From Sulfuriferula nivalis (GTDB taxonomy: Bacteria > Pseudomonadota > Gammaproteobacteria > Burkholderiales > Sulfuriferulaceae): a DNA stretch of 64,000 nt. Shown here piece after piece: positions 61,145 through 64,000 of this stretch; positions within the stretch are counted from its first letter, which is position 1; each line of letters starts with the position of its first letter. The stretch covers positions 1,116,001 through 1,180,000 of the forward strand of contig NZ_AP021881.1 of the NCBI RefSeq assembly GCF_009937995.1, in the 5' to 3' direction. The notes under the pieces were generated by a model. That model made no database searches. It was not told where the DNA came from and saw only the letters and a list, made by a program, of their open reading frames with translations. The translations under genes were made by a program, and so were the position numbers.

Positions 61145-61147
61145 ATT

Positions 61148-63511
61148 TTGAGTCTTGCCATACTTGTTTTTGTTATTGGTGTGTTGGGTTTGCAGTTGCA
61201 GGCACACTTGCCCGATATGGCCTGGATATGGGCGCTGCCGTTGCTGGCATCCGCGTGGGGCTTGCCTCGGGCTGGGCGTTGGTCAATGTTGCGACGCGCG
61301 TTGCTGCTGGTTTTCTTCTTTGTATCAGGGTTTTTCTATGCAGCCTTTAGTGCGGAGCAACGTTTAGCCGAACAATTGCCGAAAGCCTGGGAAGGCGTGG
61401 ATATCAATATGGTGGGCGTGGTGGCGAGCCTGCCTGTGGCAGCAGAGCGTGGGCAACGCTTTGAATTTGATGTGGAGCGTGTGCTGACGCCAGGTGCAGT
61501 TGTGCCATCTCATGTGCAATTATCGACTTATACGCGTGATTTTGTCGGGCAGCCTTTGCCTGATGCGATTAACGTACACGCGGGGCAACGCTGGCAATTG
61601 ACGGTGCGGTTGCGTCGGCCACATGCTAATCAGAACCCACATGTGATGGATATGGAAGCAGTGTGGTTCTCTCGTGATATACGGGCGTTGGGTTCGGTAC
61701 GTGAGCGTAGCCCGCACACCTTGTTAAGTGATCAAGTTTGGCAGTTTCCCTATGTCATAGACATGATGCGTGAGCAAATCGCAACACGTTTTGATACCGT
61801 GTTGGCACAACAGCCTTATGTCGGCGTGCTCAAAGCGCTGGCTATAGGTGATCAATCGGCCATACCTGCGGCGCAATGGCAGTTGTATCAGCGTACTGGA
61901 ATTACCCACATCATTTCGATTTCAGGTTCACATGTGACTATGTTGGCAGGGCTGATGTTTGCCTTAGTGTATTTTATCTGGCGGCGCAGTGCACGATTGA
62001 CGCTATCTCTGCCTGCACGCAGGGCGGCGGTGCTGGCTGGTGCAGTTACTGCGACTGGCTATGTATTATTGGCAGGTTTTGGTGTGCCAGCGCAGCGTAC
62101 TTTATATATGTTGTGGGTAGTGGCGTTGCTGTTATGGTCGGGACGAACCTTGGCGCCGGCGCGGATACTGGCGTGGGCGTTGCTGGTAGTGGTGTTGCTA
62201 GACCCCTGGGCTGTACTGGCAGCGGGGTTCTGGTTGTCGTTTGGTGCGGTGGGTGTGTTGCTATATGCAACAGGTGCGCGAGTGGGTGATGTGCATTGGT
62301 TACGTGCCTGGTGGCAGTCACAATGGGCAGTGACGCTGGCGTTAGCGCCTGTTTTATTATTGTTGTTTGGTCAGGTTTCTACCGTTTCTCCTTTAGCAAA
62401 CGCAGTAGCAATACCGTTGGTGAGTTTTTTGATCACACCATTGGCGCTACTGGGTAGTATTCCCTATATGGACTGGGCATTGTATAGCGCACATGCACTG
62501 ATGGCCGCCTGCGTGTGGAGTTTGCAGCAATTTGCTGCTTTGCCGATGTGGACACAAGCCCAGCCAGCAGTTTGGCAGGTGTTGTTAGCGTTGGCTGGTG
62601 CGTTATGGATGTTGCTGCCGCGTGGATTTCCTGCACGATGGCTGGGTGCAGTATGGATGTTGCCTGCGTTGTTGGTTACACCGCAGCAACCCAGACTGGG
62701 CGAATTATGGGTGGATGCAATAGATGTAGGGCAGGGGTTGTCAGTGCTGGTGCGTACAGCGCATCATGCGCTGTTGTTTGATGCTGGTCCACAATATACC
62801 AGTACGGCCGATACTGGAAATCGCATACTGGCACCTTATTTGCGTGGTGAGGGCGTAACTCAGTTAGACGTGCTGGTGTTGTCGCATGATGATAACGATC
62901 ACACGGGCGGTGCTGCATCGCTGTTGCAAAGTGTACCAGTTGCCCACATCTACACTTCATTACCCGATACGCATATTATTTTTTCGGGCGCCATTTCGCA
63001 TATAAGTCAGTGCCTGCCCGGACAGGGCTGGCAGTGGGATGGCGTAACATTTGAAATGTTGTATCCGACCTCTGAAAGTTATGGCGAGGTAAATCGCAAG
63101 GATAATCATCGCAGTTGTGTGATGAAAGTGAGTAGTGCGGGTGGTAGTGTATTATTGACGGCAGATATAGAAGCAGGTGATGAGCGTTACTTATTGGACA
63201 ATGAGCGCAGCGAGTTGGCAGCGACATTGTTAATTGCACCACATCACGGCAGCAGAACGTCTTCAACACCCGACTTTATTAATGTGGTGCAGCCAAGATT
63301 AACTGTGTTTACCGTGGGTTATCAGAATCGTTTTGGGCATCCGCGAGGCGATGTGGTGGCACGTTATGCGCAAATGGGTAGCGCATTAGCGCGTTCGGAT
63401 AGGGATGGTCTGGTTGCGATTAAATTCGCGCCTGATCAAGTTATGCAAGTGCAATATTGGCGACAACAGCAACAGCATTATTGGTGGGATGATGGTTACG
63501 ACAAACAATAA
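61148..63511 (+). CDS. comEC: DNA internalisation protein ComEC/Rec2
   Basis: A 787-residue membrane protein from a TTG start three bases behind uvrB. N-terminal helices and a soluble domain are followed by the Competence domain (VGVLKALAIGDQSAIP; TGITHIISISGSHV) with many helices, and a C-terminal metallo-beta-lactamase-like domain (VDAIDVGQGLSVLV; LSHDDNDHTGGA; IAPHHGSRTSS). It forms the inner-membrane channel for single-stranded DNA in natural transformation. No other competence genes are in the window. Confidence 0.9.
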   Translation: MSLAILVFVIGVLGLQLQAHLPDMAWIWALPLLASAWGLPRAGRWSMLRRALLLVFFFVSGFFYAAFSAEQRLAEQLPKAWEGVDINMVGVVASLPVAAERGQRFEFDVERVLTPGAVVPSHVQLSTYTRDFVGQPLPDAINVHAGQRWQLTVRLRRPHANQNPHVMDMEAVWFSRDIRALGSVRERSPHTLLSDQVWQFPYVIDMMREQIATRFDTVLAQQPYVGVLKALAIGDQSAIPAAQWQLYQRTGITHIISISGSHVTMLAGLMFALVYFIWRRSARLTLSLPARRAAVLAGAVTATGYVLLAGFGVPAQRTLYMLWVVALLLWSGRTLAPARILAWALLVVVLLDPWAVLAAGFWLSFGAVGVLLYATGARVGDVHWLRAWWQSQWAVTLALAPVLLLLFGQVSTVSPLANAVAIPLVSFLITPLALLGSIPYMDWALYSAHALMAACVWSLQQFAALPMWTQAQPAVWQVLLALAGALWMLLPRGFPARWLGAVWMLPALLVTPQQPRLGELWVDAIDVGQGLSVLVRTAHHALLFDAGPQYTSTADTGNRILAPYLRGEGVTQLDVLVLSHDDNDHTGGAASLLQSVPVAHIYTSLPDTHIIFSGAISHISQCLPGQGWQWDGVTFEMLYPTSESYGEVNRKDNHRSCVMKVSSAGGSVLLTADIEAGDERYLLDNERSELAATLLIAPHHGSRTSSTPDFINVVQPRLTVFTVGYQNRFGHPRGDVVARYAQMGSALARSDRDGLVAIKFAPDQVMQVQYWRQQQQHYWWDDGYDKQ

Positions 63512-64000
63512 CATAACGCAAGACAGTGACGCAGCGATGGCGCATTTACGGGCGGGATTGTCCGAGGAAGATGCAGACTTGGTATCGCAGGTGGCAATCT
63601 GGGCACGCCCCCTGATGGACGATACACAGTGGGAATATGCTGTAGGCACTGCGTTGCAGGTGCGTGATTTACAACTTGATGCACATAGTATTGCTGCTGC
63701 ATTGCTGGTGGGTTTGCCGTTGCCTGATGATGCCGGTGTGCCTGATGCAGTGCTACGTTTGGCACAGGGCGTGGCCAAAATGGATAGCGTGGCGCAACTG
63801 GTCACGGGGCGAGATGACGGCCGGCATCAGGTTGAAAATTTGCGGCAAATGTTATTGGCTATGGTGGAAGATGTGCGTGTGGTGCTGATCAAATTGGCAG
63901 AGCGCGCTTATGCTTTACGGATAGCAACAACCAGTGATGATGAAGATGCGCGTTGGCAAGTCGCACAAGAGGTTCGTGAGCTGTTTGCGCCATTGGCAAA
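63492..64000 (+). CDS. relA: (p)ppGpp synthetase RelA, N-terminal part (cut by right edge)
   Basis: The open frame from the ATG at 63492 (or 63537) runs off the end of the window. It gives ISQ-like helical sequence SIAALLVGLPLPDD, where active hydrolases have the His-Asp motif, then KMDSVAQLV, ENLRQMLLAMVEDVRVVLIK, LAERAYALR and EVRELFAPLA, the pseudo-hydrolase domain of RelA. RelA makes ppGpp on stalled ribosomes. It overlaps comEC by 20 bases if the first ATG is used. Confidence 0.88.
   Translation, partial: MVTTNNNITQDSDAAMAHLRAGLSEEDADLVSQVAIWARPLMDDTQWEYAVGTALQVRDLQLDAHSIAAALLVGLPLPDDAGVPDAVLRLAQGVAKMDSVAQLVTGRDDGRHQVENLRQMLLAMVEDVRVVLIKLAERAYALRIATTSDDEDARWQVAQEVRELFAPLA

Noticed and set aside
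1-64000. CRISPR arrays, tRNA or rRNA genes, prophage modules
   Set aside because: No regularly spaced repeats, cloverleaf sequences, rRNA segments or phage structural genes were seen by eye; tRNAscan-type and repeat searches could not be run.

Overview
The window looks like chromosome of a chemolithoautotrophic betaproteobacterium of the Sulfuricellaceae/Gallionellaceae kind (Sulfuriferula-like; an inference from gene content, not a database match). The signs are a form IA RuBisCO operon with a divergent cbbR and its CbbQ/CbbO activase, a HiPIP, a Cyc2-like cytochrome-porin with a c4-type dihaem cytochrome, a DsrE-family protein, and betaproteobacterial housekeeping genes. No tRNA, rRNA or CRISPR array was seen.

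Layout. 1-3430: the end of an acyl-activating enzyme, a haem-oxygenase-fold diiron protein, an SDR, a TPR protein, a 29-residue membrane peptide and an outer-membrane barrel, closely packed on the + strand. 3492-6181: HiPIP, Cyc2-like protein and dihaem lipocytochrome, a plausible outer-membrane electron-uptake chain. 6279-15595: tesA opposite ybbA-ybbP, a GGDEF/EAL protein, DsrE and HIRAN proteins, a MITE-like hairpin element, and tsaB-rimI-holD. 15645-22477: a second CbbQ/CbbO pair whose two genes are separated by eda and edd (Entner-Doudoroff), with a translationally coupled unknown gene in front. 22531-24204: smpB opposite ratA-ratB, then a lipoprotein. 24412-32328: cbbR, cbbL, cbbS, cbbQ, cbbO, a small coupled gene, and an aldolase-like protein with an altered metal site. 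32720-41230: GGDEF/EAL protein, DinG-family helicase, LplT, LysR regulator, a glutaminase-dead amidotransferase-like protein and ArsR.

41.4-56.0 kb is an apparent acquired island. Its left side cuts arsB after about 60 codons; its right side is a decayed IS5-type transposase fragment fused to an N-truncated PEBP gene. It carries divergent luxR, an rsaM-like gene and luxI with a clear lux box, then a biosynthetic-looking set: GMC oxidoreductase (visibly GC-richer than its surroundings), PaaK-like acyl-adenylating enzyme, aldehyde-dehydrogenase-family reductase, DUF1330 protein, [IS701-type insertion sequence], DRE-TIM aldolase/acyltransferase, alpha/beta hydrolase without a nucleophilic serine, an isopropylmalate-dehydrogenase/CinA fusion, an RraA-like aldolase and a DUF6282-like protein. 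I do not know a product for this set; it is the best candidate here for an undescribed system.

56.4-64 kb returns to housekeeping: a PrmC-like methyltransferase, a small Cys/His-rich protein and an aspartate aminotransferase on the - strand, then uvrB, comEC and the start of relA, which runs off the right edge.
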